Shown piece after piece: positions 62,888-64,000 of a stretch of DNA of 64,000 nucleotides; the first letter of the stretch is position 1, and each line of letters begins with the position of its first letter. The DNA comes from Bacillota bacterium. Its GTDB lineage: Bacteria; Bacillota; Clostridia; Christensenellales; SZUA-584. The notes beneath the pieces were generated by a model that saw nothing but the letters and a program-made list of their open reading frames with translations, was not told the DNA's origin and did not search any database. The stretch covers positions 186,001 through 250,000 of the forward strand of contig JAEWRI010000023.1 of assembly GCA_023460085.1 (NCBI GenBank), given 5' to 3'. Made by a program: the position numbers and the translations under genes.

Positions 62888-63925
62888 TTGAAGGACGATA
62901 TCAAGCTGACAAAGCTGGCGAAATGCGCGGGGTGCGGAGCAAAGGTGGGCGCGGGCGTGCTGGCGCAGCTGCTGGAGGACATCAAGGTTCATACAGACCC
63001 AAACCTGCTGGTCGGGTTTGACCGTAGCGACGACGCGTCCGTCTACAAAATCAGCGACGAGCTGGCGCTGGTGCAAACGGTAGACTTTTTTCCGCCGATA
63101 GCGGATGACCCCTATACGTTCGGCGCAATCGCGGCAACGAACGCGCTGTCCGACGTATACGCGATGGGAGGCGAACCGAAGCTTGCGCTCAACATTATGG
63201 CGGTGCCCGAGGACATGCCCAAGGAAACGGTTCATGATATACTGCGCGGCGGCTATGACAAGGTGTACGAAGCCGGCGCGCTGATTACCGGCGGGCACAG
63301 CATTTACGATGAAGAACCCAAGTATGGGCTGGCGGTGACGGGATTCGTACACCCGGACAGGGTGCTGACAAACTCGGGCGCGCGGCCGGGAGACGTGCTG
63401 CTCTTCACCAAGCCGCTGGGCATCGGCGTTTTAACGTCCGCGATGAAGGCTGGACTGGTGAGCGAAGAGACGGAGAAACTGGCGTATCGGCTGATGACCA
63501 CGCTGAACAAGGCCGCACGGGACGCGATGGTGAAATACGACGTGCATGCCTGCACGGATGTGACGGGCTTTGGCATGATGGGTCATCTGCTGGAGATGGC
63601 GCAGGGCAGCGGTGCCGAGCTGCATGTGGACGTGAAGGGCATCGACATGATTCCCGAAGCGCTGGAATTTGCCCGGATGGGCGTGCTGCCCGCGGGGATG
63701 TATCGCAACCGCAGCTTTGCCGAGGATGCGGCAGACTTAGGCCGCACGCCCCTGGAAAAGGCCGACCTGCTGTTCGACCCGCAGACGTCCGGCGGGCTGG
63801 TGATTTGCGTCAGTCCGCAAGACGCCGACGCGCTGTTTAATGAGCTTAAAGGCTGCGTACCCTCCGCGCAGCGCATCGGAGTGGTCGCGCCTTACGGCGG
63901 CGGCAAAAGGATTATCTTGGAGTAA
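62888..63925 (+). CDS. selD: Selenophosphate synthetase
   Basis: 345 residues starting at TTG (62888) with GGAGG seven bases upstream; the frame is open much further but earlier starts lack a site and exceed the family length. Active-site loop AKCAGCGAKV with C16 and K19 equivalent to the catalytic Cys and Lys of the E. coli enzyme, so this is the Cys form. Later landmarks: FFPPIADDPYTFGAIAATNA; GGHSI; CTDVTGFGMMGH; PQTSGGL. Makes selenophosphate from selenide and ATP for selenocysteine, selenouridine or the selenium-dependent molybdenum hydroxylase cofactor. None of the other selenium genes is visible. Confidence 0.95.
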   Translation: MKDDIKLTKLAKCAGCGAKVGAGVLAQLLEDIKVHTDPNLLVGFDRSDDASVYKISDELALVQTVDFFPPIADDPYTFGAIAATNALSDVYAMGGEPKLALNIMAVPEDMPKETVHDILRGGYDKVYEAGALITGGHSIYDEEPKYGLAVTGFVHPDRVLTNSGARPGDVLLFTKPLGIGVLTSAMKAGLVSEETEKLAYRLMTTLNKAARDAMVKYDVHACTDVTGFGMMGHLLEMAQGSGAELHVDVKGIDMIPEALEFARMGVLPAGMYRNRSFAEDAADLGRTPLEKADLLFDPQTSGGLVICVSPQDADALFNELKGCVPSAQRIGVVAPYGGGKRIILE

Positions 63926-63929
63926 TGCG

Positions 63930-64000
63930 ATGAACTATAATTTGAAGCAGCTGGAGGCGTTTGCTGCGATTGTGGAATGCGGCAGTTTTACCGTGGCAGC
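63930..64000 (+). CDS. LysR-family regulator, N-terminal fragment
   Basis: Starts at ATG 63930, 4 nt after the selD stop, with GGAG seven bases upstream. Only 23 residues fit in the window (MNYNLKQLEAFAAIVECGSF), a typical LysR helix-turn-helix start. Tight spacing implies cotranscription with selD. Confidence 0.8.
   Translation, partial: MNYNLKQLEAFAAIVECGSFTVA

Noticed and set aside
1..64000. CRISPR array, prophage or complete insertion sequence
   Set aside because: No regularly spaced repeat-spacer pattern, phage structural gene, intact transposase or integrase was seen anywhere in the window.

Overview
The window looks like a chromosomal segment from an anaerobic, gut-type Gram-positive bacterium of the Clostridia. 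The signs are lipobox signal peptides on every solute-binding protein, a class B sortase with a cell-wall-anchored substrate, YesM/YesN-type two-component systems, and AGGAGG-like ribosome sites. The G+C content is moderate and coding is dense. Almost everything serves carbohydrate or sugar-acid capture and catabolism. Taxonomy below class level cannot be fixed from the sequence.

Layout. (1) 1-10659: a minus-strand operon under a divergent LysR regulator. It carries a TctCBA transporter, two D-2-hydroxyacid dehydrogenases, an FGGY kinase, a class II aldolase, an RraA-type aldolase and a partial aconitase-family dehydratase. It looks like a complete sugar-acid pathway of unknown substrate. (2) 11.0-12.4 kb: a dispersed tRNA-Arg-like repeat and a decayed DUF4143 ATPase. 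(3) 12.6-19.4 kb, plus strand: a DISM histidine kinase, a SARP-type response regulator, a C-type-lectin surface protein with a sorting signal, and a sortase B. (4) 20.2-33.5 kb: a LacI-controlled ribose-type ABC transporter operon with an alcohol dehydrogenase, two RbsD/FucU mutarotases, a split transketolase and a wrecked xylA, plus an SDR and an aldo/keto reductase next to a divergent ROK regulator. (5) 34.3-48.3 kb: a hexuronate operon with its own two-component system and TRAP transporter. (6) 49.0-61.8 kb: a starch/maltodextrin locus with two GH13 enzymes, a LacI regulator, a MalEFG-type transporter, a membrane-anchored triple CBM26 protein, a phosphorylase and a 4-alpha-glucanotransferase. 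(7) 61.9-64.0 kb: a small membrane protein, selD and the start of a LysR gene.

The most interesting system is the uronate operon. It has uronate isomerase, tagaturonate epimerase and a mannonate-forming SDR, but no mannonate dehydratase or KDPG aldolase. In their place it carries a LarA-superfamily (nickel-dependent) protein with all catalytic residues, a PfkB kinase and 6-phosphogluconate dehydrogenase. This suggests an alternative route: uronate -> fructuronate -> D-mannonate -> (C2 epimerisation) D-gluconate -> 6-phosphogluconate -> ribulose 5-phosphate + CO2. That route is inference. A window-wide pattern is also notable: near-perfect hairpins without a U-tract follow each of the four transporter binding-protein genes, just before the next gene. 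Three full and several partial copies of a repeat carrying the 3' half of a tRNA-Arg(CCU)-like sequence sit in the intergenic gaps.
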